Shown here in pieces: positions 1 through 6,078 of a stretch of 6,867 nt of DNA. The stretch lies in assembly GCA_946479405.1 (NCBI GenBank), contig CAMLGD010000176.1, forward strand, positions 1-6,867. The letters are read 5' to 3'. Origin of the DNA: an uncultured Vogesella sp. Lineage in GTDB: Bacteria > Pseudomonadota > Gammaproteobacteria > Burkholderiales > Chromobacteriaceae. Both the position numbers and the translations under genes were made by a program. Positions within the stretch are counted from its first letter, which is position 1, and each line of letters starts with the position of its first letter. The notes beneath the pieces are model-generated. The model was not told where the DNA came from. It did not search any database and was given only the letters and a program-made list of their open reading frames with translations.

Positions 1-1107
1 GTGCTGCGCGAGCTGGGGGTGGTGATGGGGCAGGGCTATCTGGTGGCGCGGCCGGTGGCGCAGCCGCCGCGGCATGGCAACTATCTGCTGCCCGTGCCGG
101 CGGCCGGCAAGGTTGGCCGCCAGTTGCCGGTGGCGCGCGACTTGTTGCTGGATATGCCGTTTCTGACAGATCAATCGCGTTGCGACGAGGCTTATCGCCT
201 GTTTGCCGATAATCCGGCGCTGTTTGCGCTGCCGGTGCTGCGTGGCCAGCGGCCGCTGGCGCTGTTGTCACGCCACCGGGTGGTGGAAACGTTTGCCAAA
301 CCGTTCAACCGCGAATTGCTGGCCAAGAAGCCGTGCCTGGCGCTGGCCGACATGTCGCCGCTGGTGGTGGCGGCGGATACCGATATCCAGACTCTGTCCG
401 CGCTGGCGGCGGCCGATCGACGGCATCTGGTCAATGGTTTCATCATCGTGGAAGACGCCGCCTATCTGGGTATGGGCACTGGTCACGAGCTGATGCGGGT
501 GATCAGCGAGATGCAGCTGGCTGCCGCGCGTTATGCCAATCCGCTTACCGGTTTGCCCGGCAATGTGCCGATCAGTGACGAGGTGGCACGCCTGCTGGCT
601 GGCGGCCAACCTTTCGTGGTGGCCTATGTCGATCTGGATCATTTCAAACCGTTTAACGATCACTACGGCTACGGTGCCGGCGATGACATGATCCGCTTGC
701 TGGGGGCGATTCTGGAGGCGGCAGTGGACCCGCTGCTGGATTTTGTCGGCCACATCGGCGGCGATGATTTTGTGGTGCTGTTGCAAAGTTGCAACTGGCA
801 GCAGCGTTTGCGGCAGGTGCTGCAGCAGTTCGATTTGTCGGTGCCGACGCTGTTTCTGGCGGCAGACCGGGCGGCGGGGGGCTTTGAAATGGCCGATCGT
901 GACGGCCGCGTGCGCTTCTTTCCATTGACCAGCGTGTCCATTGGCGTGCTGCCGGTGCAGCCCGGTTGCTATGCCTCGCACTATCAAGTGGCATCGGCCG
1001 CTACCTCGGCCAAAAAATCCGCCAAAAAACAGGAGGGTAGCGTGCTGTTTATCGAGGCGGCCGCTTCCGGCACCACTCTGGTGCGTGCCGTGCCCGTGTT
1101 TGAGTAA
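1..1107 (+). CDS. EAL-CBS-GGDEF cyclic-di-GMP signalling protein, C-terminal part (5' end outside window)
   Basis: The open frame is already running at base 1, so the GTG there is not a credible start. Visible residues 1-18 (LRELGVVMGQGYLVARP) match the end of an EAL phosphodiesterase domain, so the full protein probably has an N-terminal EAL domain. Residues about 45-170 resemble a CBS-pair module, which in other proteins binds adenine nucleotides. Residues about 180-350 form a GGDEF (diguanylate cyclase) domain: NPLTGLPGN at its start, the metal/substrate-binding region DLDHFKPFND at 211-220, and the signature GGDDF at 253-257. The fourth signature position is Asp instead of Glu. The RxxD inhibitory site expected five residues before the signature reads PLLD (244-247), so its Arg is missing. 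The protein would make, degrade or only bind c-di-GMP; the sequence cannot decide. It is soluble in the visible part. A 416-base gap separates it from potG, so they are probably not one operon. Confidence 0.9.
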   Translation: MLRELGVVMGQGYLVARPVAQPPRHGNYLLPVPAAGKVGRQLPVARDLLLDMPFLTDQSRCDEAYRLFADNPALFALPVLRGQRPLALLSRHRVVETFAKPFNRELLAKKPCLALADMSPLVVAADTDIQTLSALAAADRRHLVNGFIIVEDAAYLGMGTGHELMRVISEMQLAAARYANPLTGLPGNVPISDEVARLLAGGQPFVVAYVDLDHFKPFNDHYGYGAGDDMIRLLGAILEAAVDPLLDFVGHIGGDDFVVLLQSCNWQQRLRQVLQQFDLSVPTLFLAADRAAGGFEMADRDGRVRFFPLTSVSIGVLPVQPGCYASHYQVASAATSAKKSAKKQEGSVLFIEAAASGTTLVRAVPVFE

Positions 1108-1113
1108 TTAAAC

Positions 1114-1152
1114 GCCACTGGCAATTCTGCCGTTCAAGGTGGCTATTTTGTT
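1114..1152 (+). terminator. Possible weak rho-independent terminator after the GGDEF gene
   Basis: Seven bases after the stop codon, GCCAC (1114-1118) can pair with GTGGC (1139-1143). An inner GGCA/TGCC stem (1120-1123 with 1128-1131) adds structure. The T-rich stretch TATTTTGTT follows. The stem is short and the T-tract is interrupted, so this is a weak call. Confidence 0.3.
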
Positions 1153-1156
1153 GCGC

Positions 1157-1185
1157 CGCAGCGTGTAAGTGCCTGTTGCGCTGCG
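1157..1185. repeat. Inverted repeat, 7-bp arms
   Basis: CGCAGCG (1157-1163) is exactly complementary to CGCTGCG (1179-1185), with a 15-base loop. A-tracts, not T-tracts, follow on the + strand, so it is not a rho-independent terminator in that direction. Its role is unknown; it could be the base of an RNA stem or chance in a GC-rich sequence. Confidence 0.4.
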
Positions 1186-1287
1186 AAAAACTGGCGCTGT
1201 TAATTTTCTTACGTCGAACTTGTCAATTTTATTAAACGTGGAGTAGCCTGAAGTTGCGCGTGCCGGAATAGGGTGCCAACCAGCGGA

Positions 1288-1300
1288 CATGGCTGCCATG
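1288..1300. repeat. Short near-perfect palindrome CATGGC-T-GCCATG
   Basis: Six-base arms surround a single central base, the geometry of a dimeric regulator site more than of an RNA hairpin. It sits about 225 bases before the potG start and about 25 bases upstream of a partial extended -10 element. No regulator can be named. Confidence 0.3.
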
Positions 1301-1487
1301 CCGTCGGAAGCAATGGCCAGTCGGTGCTAGTATGCTGCGCCCTGCACGATAGACCCGGTTTTTGCGCTTTCTGTACGGAAAGTTTGCTCCGCGTTCAGTG
1401 TCCACCTGCCTGCTGGTGTCTTGCCTGCAGCTTGCCTCGCAGGGTAGGGTTGAAATTGGTCGCTTATACAGCTGTTTGAAAATTACC

Positions 1488-1506
1488 GGAGGCCTTAGCA
1501 GCCTCC
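1488..1506 (+). promoter_or_regulatory. Hairpin immediately before the potG ribosome binding site
   Basis: GGAGGC (1488-1493) pairs perfectly with GCCTCC (1501-1506) around a 7-base loop. The 5' arm contains GGAGG, a perfect Shine-Dalgarno core, which lies too far (31 bases) from the potG ATG to serve it. The likely potG ribosome binding site begins four bases after the hairpin. The hairpin could influence translation or message stability; this is inference. Confidence 0.45.
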
Positions 1507-1510
1507 ATTC

Positions 1511-1516
1511 GGGAAG
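1511..1516 (+). promoter_or_regulatory. Ribosome binding site of potG
   Basis: GGGAAG lies seven bases before the ATG at 1524. It decides the start: the frame is open upstream, but only this ATG has a spaced purine-rich site and gives a protein of family length. Confidence 0.6.
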
Positions 1517-1523
1517 AAATATC

Positions 1524-2657
1524 ATGGTGGAAACTGGTAAACAGTCTGCTGTTTCTCAAACTGAGACGCCCTATCTGCGCATCAGCAATGTGGTGAAACG
1601 GTTCGGTGAGACTGCCGCGGTGGACGGCGTCGATCTGGATATCCGCAAGAACGAGATTTTTGCCCTGCTGGGCAGCTCCGGCTGCGGCAAGTCCACACTG
1701 CTGCGCATGCTGGCGGGGATGGAGCGGCCAACCTCCGGCAAGATCATTCTGGATGGCGAGGACATCACTGGTCTGGCGCCGTACGAGCGCCCGATCAACA
1801 TGATGTTCCAGAGCTACGCGCTGTTTCCGCACATGAGCGTGGCGGAAAACATTGCCTTCGGCCTGAAGCAGGACAAACTGCCCAAGGGCGAAATCGACGC
1901 CCGCGTGACAGAGATGCTGGACCTGGTGCAGCTGCGCAAGTACGGCTCGCGCAAGCCGTACCAACTGTCCGGTGGTCAGCAGCAGCGTGTGGCGCTGGCC
2001 CGTAGCCTGGCCAAACGCCCGAAACTGCTGCTGCTGGACGAACCGCTGGGCGCACTGGACAAGAAGCTGCGCCAGCAGACCCAGCTGGAGCTGGTGGCCA
2101 CGCTGGAAAAAGTAGGGGTGACCTGCATCATGGTGACCCACGACCAGGAAGAAGCCATGACCATGGCGACCCGCATCGGCATCATGTCCGAAGGCCAGTT
2201 GCTGCAGATCGGCACCCCAGCCGAAATCTACGACTACCCCAACTGTCGCTTCACTGCCGAATTCATTGGCGATACCAATATGTTCGCCGGCCCGGTGGTG
2301 GTGGACGAACCGGATCGCGTGGAAATCGAATCGTCGGATCTGGGTGGCCGCGTGATGATCGATCACGGCATTACCGGCCCGAAAGGCATGCAGGTATGGG
2401 CCAGCGTGCGTCCGGAAGACGTGCATGTGCATGTGGCACCGCCGCCGGCCGGCCCGAACACTGCGCGTGGCGTGGTGGACGATATTGCCTACCTGGGCAG
2501 CTTCTCCATCTATCACGTCAAGCTGGGCAGCGGCAAAGTGGTGAAATCCATGGTGTCGGCCAACCATTGGCACGAGAACGACATCAAGGCGCCGACCTGG
2601 GGCGAGCCGGTGTACGTAAGCTGGCGCCCGGATATGCCGGTAGTGCTGACGCGCTAA
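1524..2657 (+). CDS. potG: Putrescine-type ABC transporter ATP-binding protein PotG
   Basis: This 377-residue protein is the cytoplasmic ATPase that powers polyamine import through the PotH/PotI channel. All ABC motifs are intact: Walker A GSSGCGKST at 50-58, Q-loop Gln96 in MMFQSYALFPHM, signature LSGGQ at 148-152, Walker B LLLLDE at 168-173 and switch His206 in VTHDQEEAM. Residues about 280-377 form the TOBE-type regulatory domain, including VRPEDVHV and a C-terminal PVVLTR. The length equals that recalled for E. coli PotG, and stretches such as RPINMMFQSYALFPHM and the run through AKRPKLLLLDEP are close to it, which favours PotG over PotA. The start is the ATG at 1524 with GGGAAG upstream. 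It is the first gene of the potGHI operon; potH begins 10 bases after its stop. Putrescine is the likely substrate, but related importers carry spermidine, so specificity rests on an absent binding protein. Confidence 0.95.
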   Translation: MVETGKQSAVSQTETPYLRISNVVKRFGETAAVDGVDLDIRKNEIFALLGSSGCGKSTLLRMLAGMERPTSGKIILDGEDITGLAPYERPINMMFQSYALFPHMSVAENIAFGLKQDKLPKGEIDARVTEMLDLVQLRKYGSRKPYQLSGGQQQRVALARSLAKRPKLLLLDEPLGALDKKLRQQTQLELVATLEKVGVTCIMVTHDQEEAMTMATRIGIMSEGQLLQIGTPAEIYDYPNCRFTAEFIGDTNMFAGPVVVDEPDRVEIESSDLGGRVMIDHGITGPKGMQVWASVRPEDVHVHVAPPPAGPNTARGVVDDIAYLGSFSIYHVKLGSGKVVKSMVSANHWHENDIKAPTWGEPVYVSWRPDMPVVLTR

Positions 2658-2662
2658 GGAGA
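2656..2662 (+). promoter_or_regulatory. Ribosome binding site of potH, overlapping the potG stop
   Basis: AAGGAGA starts inside the potG stop codon and lies five bases before the potH ATG at 2668, an arrangement expected for coupled translation. Confidence 0.8.
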
Positions 2663-2667
2663 CGGTC

Positions 2668-3585
2668 ATGAGTCTGCTGAAAATGAAAGCCAAGTTCAGG
2701 TTGGGGAAGACTGCTGTCATTTCCATTCCCTACACCTGGATGCTGCTGTTTTTTCTGGTGCCGTTCTTCATCGTGCTGAAGATCAGCTTCGCCGAACAGG
2801 CACTGGCGATTCCGCCGTTCACCAGTCTGTTGCAGGAAGAAGAGGGGGTGATTCGCGGCCTGTCGCTGTACTTCGGCAACTTCAGCTTCATCTTCACCGA
2901 TGAGCTGTATGCGGCAACCTACCTGTCGTCGCTGAAGGTGGCGTTCTTCACCACCGTGATGTGTCTGTTGCTGGGTTATCCCATCGCCTACGCCATTGCC
3001 CGTACCGATCCTGCGCGGCGCAATATCCTGCTGATGCTGGTAATGCTGCCGTTCTGGACCTCCTTCCTGCTGCGGGTGTATGCCTGGATGGGGCTGCTGA
3101 ACGAAAACGGCCTGATCAACAACTTCCTGCTGTCGCTGGGGGTGATCAGTGAGCCGCTGCACATGTTCCACACCGACTTCTCGCTGTACCTGGTGATGTT
3201 GTATGCCTACCTGCCGTTCATGATCCTGCCGCTGTACTCGCATCTGGTAAAAATGGACGTGCGTCTGCTGGAGGCCGCGGCCGACCTGGGCGCCGGGCCG
3301 ATCAAGGCGTTCTGCGCCATCACCCTGCCGCTGTCCAAGAACGGCATCATCGCCGGTTCGATGATGGTGTTCATTCCGGCGGTGGGTGAGTTCGTGATCC
3401 CGGAGCTGGTGGGCGGGACTGATACGTTGATGATCGGCAAGGTGCTGTGGAACGAGTTCTTCGACAACAACAACTGGCCGATGGCGGCCTCCGTGGCCAT
3501 CATCATGGTGCTGCTGCTGATCGTGCCGATCGCGCTGCTGCATCGCTTCGAAACCCGTGAGCTGGAGGGCAAGGGCAATGTATAA
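2668..3585 (+). CDS. potH: Putrescine-type ABC transporter permease PotH
   Basis: This 305-residue inner-membrane protein is one half of the polyamine channel. A short cytoplasmic basic N-terminus (MSLLKMKAKFRLGK) is followed by a first membrane segment at about 18-39. Further hydrophobic segments lie near 88-110, 119-141, 172-192, 223-243 and 272-292, the six-segment layout of this permease family. The EAA loop that docks on the ATPase is at about 202-221 (LEAAADLGAGPIKAF then ITLP). The motifs IPAVGEFVIPELVGG (236-250) and LPFWTSFLLRVYAWMG (127-142) are typical of PotH. It is slightly shorter than the 317 residues recalled for E. coli PotH, the difference being at the N-terminus. It sits between potG and potI, overlaps potI by 8 bases, and should assemble as PotG2-PotH-PotI. 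Confidence 0.95.
   Translation: MSLLKMKAKFRLGKTAVISIPYTWMLLFFLVPFFIVLKISFAEQALAIPPFTSLLQEEEGVIRGLSLYFGNFSFIFTDELYAATYLSSLKVAFFTTVMCLLLGYPIAYAIARTDPARRNILLMLVMLPFWTSFLLRVYAWMGLLNENGLINNFLLSLGVISEPLHMFHTDFSLYLVMLYAYLPFMILPLYSHLVKMDVRLLEAAADLGAGPIKAFCAITLPLSKNGIIAGSMMVFIPAVGEFVIPELVGGTDTLMIGKVLWNEFFDNNNWPMAASVAIIMVLLLIVPIALLHRFETRELEGKGNV
3564..3568 (+). promoter_or_regulatory. Ribosome binding site of potI inside potH
   Basis: GGAGG lies nine bases before the ATG at 3578. It favours that ATG over the in-frame GTG at 3557, which has no good site and would add seven residues absent from the family. Confidence 0.75.
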
Positions 3586-4444
3586 CGGCAATAAACTGTC
3601 CCCGTTCCTCAAGGGCGTGCTGGTGGTGGGCTTCCTGTTTCTGTATATCCCCATCATCAGCCTGATCGTGTACTCCTTTAACGACTCCAAGCTGGTGACG
3701 GTGTGGGGTGGCTTCTCGGTCAAATGGTATGGCTCGCTGTTCCAGAACGATCAGATCATCAGCGCGGTGAAGCTGTCGATCGAGATCGCGCTGGCCAGTG
3801 CTACCGCGGCGGTAATGCTGGGTACTGTTGCCGGTTTCGTGCTGGCGCGCTTCAAGCGCTATACCGGCAGCACGCTGTTTGCCGGCATGATGACCGCGCC
3901 GATGGTGATGCCGGAGGTGATTACCGGTCTGTCCATGTTGCTGCTGTTCATCTCGCTGGAGCAGTTCATCGGCGTACCGTCCGAGCGTGGTTTCTTCACC
4001 ATCTGGGTGGGCCATACCACGCTGTGCATGGCCTACGTGTCGGTGGTGGTGCGCTCGCGCCTGCTGGAGATCGACAAGAACCTGGAAGACGCGGCCATGG
4101 ATCTGGGCGCCCGCCCGCTGAAGATCTTCTTCGTCATCACGCTGCCGCTGGTGTCGCAGGCGATTGCGTCCGGCTTCCTGCTGTCGATTACCTTGTCGCT
4201 GGATGACCTGGTGACCACCGCCTTCCTGTCCGGTCCGGGCTCCACCACGCTGCCGCAGGTGATCTTCTCCAAGGTGCGTCTGGGTCTGAATCCGGAAATC
4301 AACGCCTTGGCGGCGATTACCGTGCTGGTGGTGGGGGTGATCGTGCTGGTGGCCAACTACCTGATGCTGAATGCCCAGCGCAAGCGCGAGCAGGCGATTG
4401 CCGCCGCCATGCGTGAGGCCGCACCGGTTCCGGTTGCCAGCTGA
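3578..4444 (+). CDS. potI: Putrescine-type ABC transporter permease PotI
   Basis: This 288-residue inner-membrane protein is the second channel subunit. It begins MYNGNKLSPFLKG, then a first membrane segment at about 13-33 ending in the family-typical IVYSFNDSKLVTVWGGFSVKWYG. Other hydrophobic segments lie near 68-90, 104-127, 142-158, 190-206 and 244-265. The EAA loop is at about 170-190 (EDAAMDLGARPLKIFFVITLP), and TLSLDDLVTTAFLSGPG (205-221) is a strong PotI hallmark. E. coli PotI is recalled at 281 residues. The gene overlaps the end of potH by 8 bases, implying coupled translation and balanced subunits. The C-terminal tail (about 266-288) is charged and then rich in Ala and Pro, and is probably cytoplasmic. 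It is the last gene of the operon; a strong terminator begins 16 bases after its stop. No gene for the PotF binding protein precedes or follows. Confidence 0.95.
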   Translation: MYNGNKLSPFLKGVLVVGFLFLYIPIISLIVYSFNDSKLVTVWGGFSVKWYGSLFQNDQIISAVKLSIEIALASATAAVMLGTVAGFVLARFKRYTGSTLFAGMMTAPMVMPEVITGLSMLLLFISLEQFIGVPSERGFFTIWVGHTTLCMAYVSVVVRSRLLEIDKNLEDAAMDLGARPLKIFFVITLPLVSQAIASGFLLSITLSLDDLVTTAFLSGPGSTTLPQVIFSKVRLGLNPEINALAAITVLVVGVIVLVANYLMLNAQRKREQAIAAAMREAAPVPVAS

Positions 4445-4460
4445 ATCTGTTGTTGTTCCC

Positions 4461-4492
4461 ACGGCGAGGCCCTTGCGGGCTTCGCCGTTTTT
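4461..4492 (+). terminator. Strong rho-independent terminator of the potGHI operon
   Basis: ACGGCGAGGCCC (4461-4472) pairs with GGGCTTCGCCGT (4477-4488): 12 pairs including one G-U wobble, around the tetraloop TTGC, followed by five Ts (4488-4492). There is no A-tract on the left side, so it should act on the + strand only. It separates potGHI from puuB. Confidence 0.92.
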
Positions 4493-4503
4493 CATGCCTG
4501 TTC

Positions 4504-4517
4504 GACAGCCCGCTGTC
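4504..4517. promoter_or_regulatory. Perfect palindrome GACAGC-CC-GCTGTC upstream of puuB
   Basis: Six-base arms around two bases lie 74 bases before the puuB ATG, in the only space available for a puuB promoter. The geometry suits a dimeric repressor or activator. It does not resemble the AT-rich PuuR site recalled from E. coli. No convincing -35/-10 pair is visible nearby; a weak -10-like TATCTT lies at 4528-4533. Confidence 0.35.
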
Positions 4518-4590
4518 ATGAGGTGTCTATCTTGTTGCCCAGTATCGCGTTTCCCTGATTCCTGTTTCCTTACATCAACCAGAGGTATCT

Positions 4591-5880
4591 ATGCTCAACT
4601 GCGCTCGTCAGCCACATGCCCCGTCCTACTACGTCGCCACTGCGGTTCCCTGGGAGCCTGGGGAGGCGCTGCAAGGTGCGGTCGAGTGTGATGTGTGTGT
4701 GGTGGGTGGTGGCCTGGCCGGGGTGACGACCGCACTGAACCTGGCTGAGCAGGGGCTGCAGGTGGTGTTGCTGGAGGCGTCGCGCATCGGTTTTGGTGCC
4801 TCCGGGCGCAATGGCGGGCAGGTGATTGCCGGTTTTGCCTGCGATATGGACACCCTGCGCGGCCAACTTGGCGATGCCGCTGCCCGCCAGATGTGGCGCA
4901 TGTCGCTGGAAGCAGTGGAAATCATCGAGCAGCGGGTGCGGCAGCATGGCATCGAATGCGACTGGACGCGCGGCTACTGCACGGCGGCGGTCAAGCCGGC
5001 GCATTTTCAGGATCTGGTGAGCTGGCAGCGCGAAGCGCAAGACTTCTATGGCTACGAGCATTACCAGTTGTGGGAGCGCGAACAGTTGGCCGCATTACTG
5101 GCGTCCGACCGCTACCAGGGTGGGCTGTTCGACCCGCTGGCCGGGCACATCCATCCGCTTAATTACCTGCTGGGGCTGGCACAGGCAGCACGCCATGCCG
5201 GGGTGAGCATTTACGAGCAAACGCCGGTAGTGAGCTATGAAGAAGGAGCGGCGCCGCTAGTCAAAACCGACGCCGGCAGCGTGCGTTGCCGGCAGCTGGT
5301 GCTGGCCTGCAATGCCTACGTGGGGACGCTGTCCGGCAAACTGGAAAACCGCATCATGCCGGTGGGTACCTATGTGATCGCTACCGAGCCGTTGGGCGAG
5401 ACGCGTGCCCGCGAGCTGATCGCCAACAATATGGCAGTGTGCGATACCAATTTCGTGCTGGACTACTACCGACTGTCTGGCGATCACCGCATGTTGTTTG
5501 GTGGCAAGGTCAGCTATTCCGGCCGCGAGCCGGCTGATCTGGCGGCGGTGATGCGCAAGGACATGCTGCGCGTGTTCCCGCAGCTGGCCGATGTGAAGGT
5601 GGAGTACGCCTGGGGTGGCTTCTGCGATATCACCATGAATCGTGCGCCGGACTTTGGTCGGCTTGCGGCCAACGTCTACTATGCACAGGGCTTCTCCGGC
5701 CATGGTGTGGCGGTGACCGGGCTGGCCGGCAAGGTGATCGCCGAGGCCATTGCCGGTGACGACAGCCGGCTGGCGCTGTTCGAGCGCCTGCGGCACCGGG
5801 CCTTCCCCGGTGGCAAGCTGTTGCGCACGCCGGCGCTGGTGCTGGGCATGGGGTGGTATCGCCTGCAGGATTACCTGTAG
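4591..5880 (+). CDS. puuB: Gamma-glutamylputrescine oxidoreductase-like FAD enzyme (PuuB/PauB family)
   Basis: This 429-residue soluble flavoprotein of the D-amino-acid-oxidase fold probably oxidises gamma-glutamylputrescine to gamma-glutamyl-gamma-aminobutyraldehyde with release of ammonia and H2O2, the second step of the gamma-glutamylated putrescine route. The N-terminal SYYVATA and ECDVCVVGGG match PuuB. The dinucleotide-binding fingerprint GGGLAG is at 39-44, with Glu62 at the end of the second strand (LLEAS), followed by RIGFGASGRNGGQ (65-77), a family hallmark. GHIHPLNYLLGLA is in the middle, and YAQGFSGHGVAVTGLAG (364-380) is the C-terminal FAD contact region. E. coli PuuB is recalled at 426 residues, so the gene looks complete. 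The start ATG has AGAGG (4581-4585) five bases upstream. It stands alone between terminators, without puuA, puuC or puuD. Related oxidases act on other amines, so the substrate is less sure than the family. Confidence 0.88.
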   Translation: MLNCARQPHAPSYYVATAVPWEPGEALQGAVECDVCVVGGGLAGVTTALNLAEQGLQVVLLEASRIGFGASGRNGGQVIAGFACDMDTLRGQLGDAAARQMWRMSLEAVEIIEQRVRQHGIECDWTRGYCTAAVKPAHFQDLVSWQREAQDFYGYEHYQLWEREQLAALLASDRYQGGLFDPLAGHIHPLNYLLGLAQAARHAGVSIYEQTPVVSYEEGAAPLVKTDAGSVRCRQLVLACNAYVGTLSGKLENRIMPVGTYVIATEPLGETRARELIANNMAVCDTNFVLDYYRLSGDHRMLFGGKVSYSGREPADLAAVMRKDMLRVFPQLADVKVEYAWGGFCDITMNRAPDFGRLAANVYYAQGFSGHGVAVTGLAGKVIAEAIAGDDSRLALFERLRHRAFPGGKLLRTPALVLGMGWYRLQDYL

Positions 5881-5887
5881 GCTGCGG

Positions 5888-5930
5888 CGGGCCGGTGTCG
5901 AAAATCATGCACGAGCCGGCCCGGTTTTTT
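5888..5930 (+). terminator. Rho-independent terminator after puuB
   Basis: CGGGCCGG (5888-5895) pairs perfectly with CCGGCCCG (5916-5923), followed by one G and six Ts (5925-5930). The loop is 20 bases and can form a small extra TCG/CGA pairing. The stem starts eight bases after the puuB stop. Confidence 0.8.
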
Positions 5931-5932
5931 AC

Positions 5933-5950
5933 TGCCGCAAAATCGCGGCA
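5933..5950. repeat. Second hairpin just downstream of the puuB terminator
   Basis: TGCCGC (5933-5938) pairs with GCGGCA (5945-5950) around a 6-base loop. A short TTT and then an A-tract (5955-5963) follow, so it is not a good terminator by itself. It may be a backup structure or a protein-binding palindrome. Confidence 0.4.
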
Positions 5951-5971
5951 ATCGTTTAAAAAACAGTCATG

Positions 5972-5982
5972 TACACGGTGTA
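5972..5982. repeat. Palindrome TACAC-G-GTGTA upstream of the speA promoter
   Basis: Perfect five-base arms surround a single central G, about 68 bases upstream of the -35 element. It is a possible regulator site or a chance match; no factor can be named. Confidence 0.3.
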
Positions 5983-5995
5983 GGGTGTGGTGTGT

Positions 5996-6010
5996 GGCCA
6001 AGGGTTGGCC
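5996..6010. promoter_or_regulatory. Palindrome GGCCAA-GGG-TTGGCC upstream of the speA promoter
   Basis: Perfect six-base arms surround three bases, ending 39 bases before the -35 element, a position usable by an activator. With the palindrome at 5972-5982 it makes two symmetrical sites within 40 bases. Binding is not demonstrated. Confidence 0.35.
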
Positions 6011-6049
6011 GCATGCTTGTTCATTAAAATGGACACGGCAAAATTATGC

Positions 6050-6077
6050 TTGTCAAGGGGCGTGAGATTGCTAAAAT
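6050..6077 (+). promoter_or_regulatory. Sigma-70 promoter of speA with extended -10
   Basis: The -35 TTGTCA (6050-6055) and -10 TAAAAT (6072-6077) each differ from consensus at one base and are 16 bases apart. TGC at 6069-6071 provides an extended -10 motif. An A/T-rich stretch (AAAATTAT, 6040-6047) just upstream could act as an UP element. Transcription should begin near 6084, giving a leader of roughly 125-130 bases before speA. Confidence 0.7.
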
Positions 6078-6078
6078 C

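Larger units (their letters stand above)
1108..1523. other. Intergenic region upstream of potG, no gene seen
   Basis: This 416-base gap lies between the GGDEF gene and potG. The potG frame stays open upstream to a TTG at 1362, but the extra residues show no family similarity and lack a ribosome binding site, so I do not extend potG. No clear sigma-70 promoter is visible. The best partial candidates are an extended -10-like TGCTAGTAT at 1325-1333 with no good -35, and TTGTCA at 1220-1225 followed by an AT-rich stretch but only a poor -10 (TAGCCT, 1244-1249). Inverted repeats at 1157-1185, 1288-1300 and 1488-1506 are listed separately. No transposon ends or RNA gene are recognisable. Confidence 0.6.

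Noticed and set aside
1157..1185. Inverted repeat as a terminator for the GGDEF gene
   Set aside because: The stem is followed by A residues on the + strand, and there is no T-tract on either strand.
1362..1523. N-terminal extension of PotG from a TTG at 1362
   Set aside because: The added 54 residues have no family similarity and no ribosome binding site, and the ATG at 1524 gives the expected 377 residues.
1464..2726. Long open frame on the minus strand opposite potG (about 420 residues)
   Set aside because: It lies antisense to an unmistakable PotG and is rich in His and Gln, the pattern expected from reading the opposite strand of CTG/GTG-rich genes. Similar antisense frames at 268-987, 2584-3723 and 3503-4519 are rejected for the same reason.
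3557..3577. Upstream GTG start for PotI
   Set aside because: GGAGG at 3564-3568 fits the ATG at 3578, and the extra residues are not family-like.
4521..4594. Near-repeat GAGGTGTCTAT / GAGGTATCTAT before puuB
   Set aside because: There are only two short imperfect copies, and the second is the ribosome binding and start region itself. Chance is sufficient.
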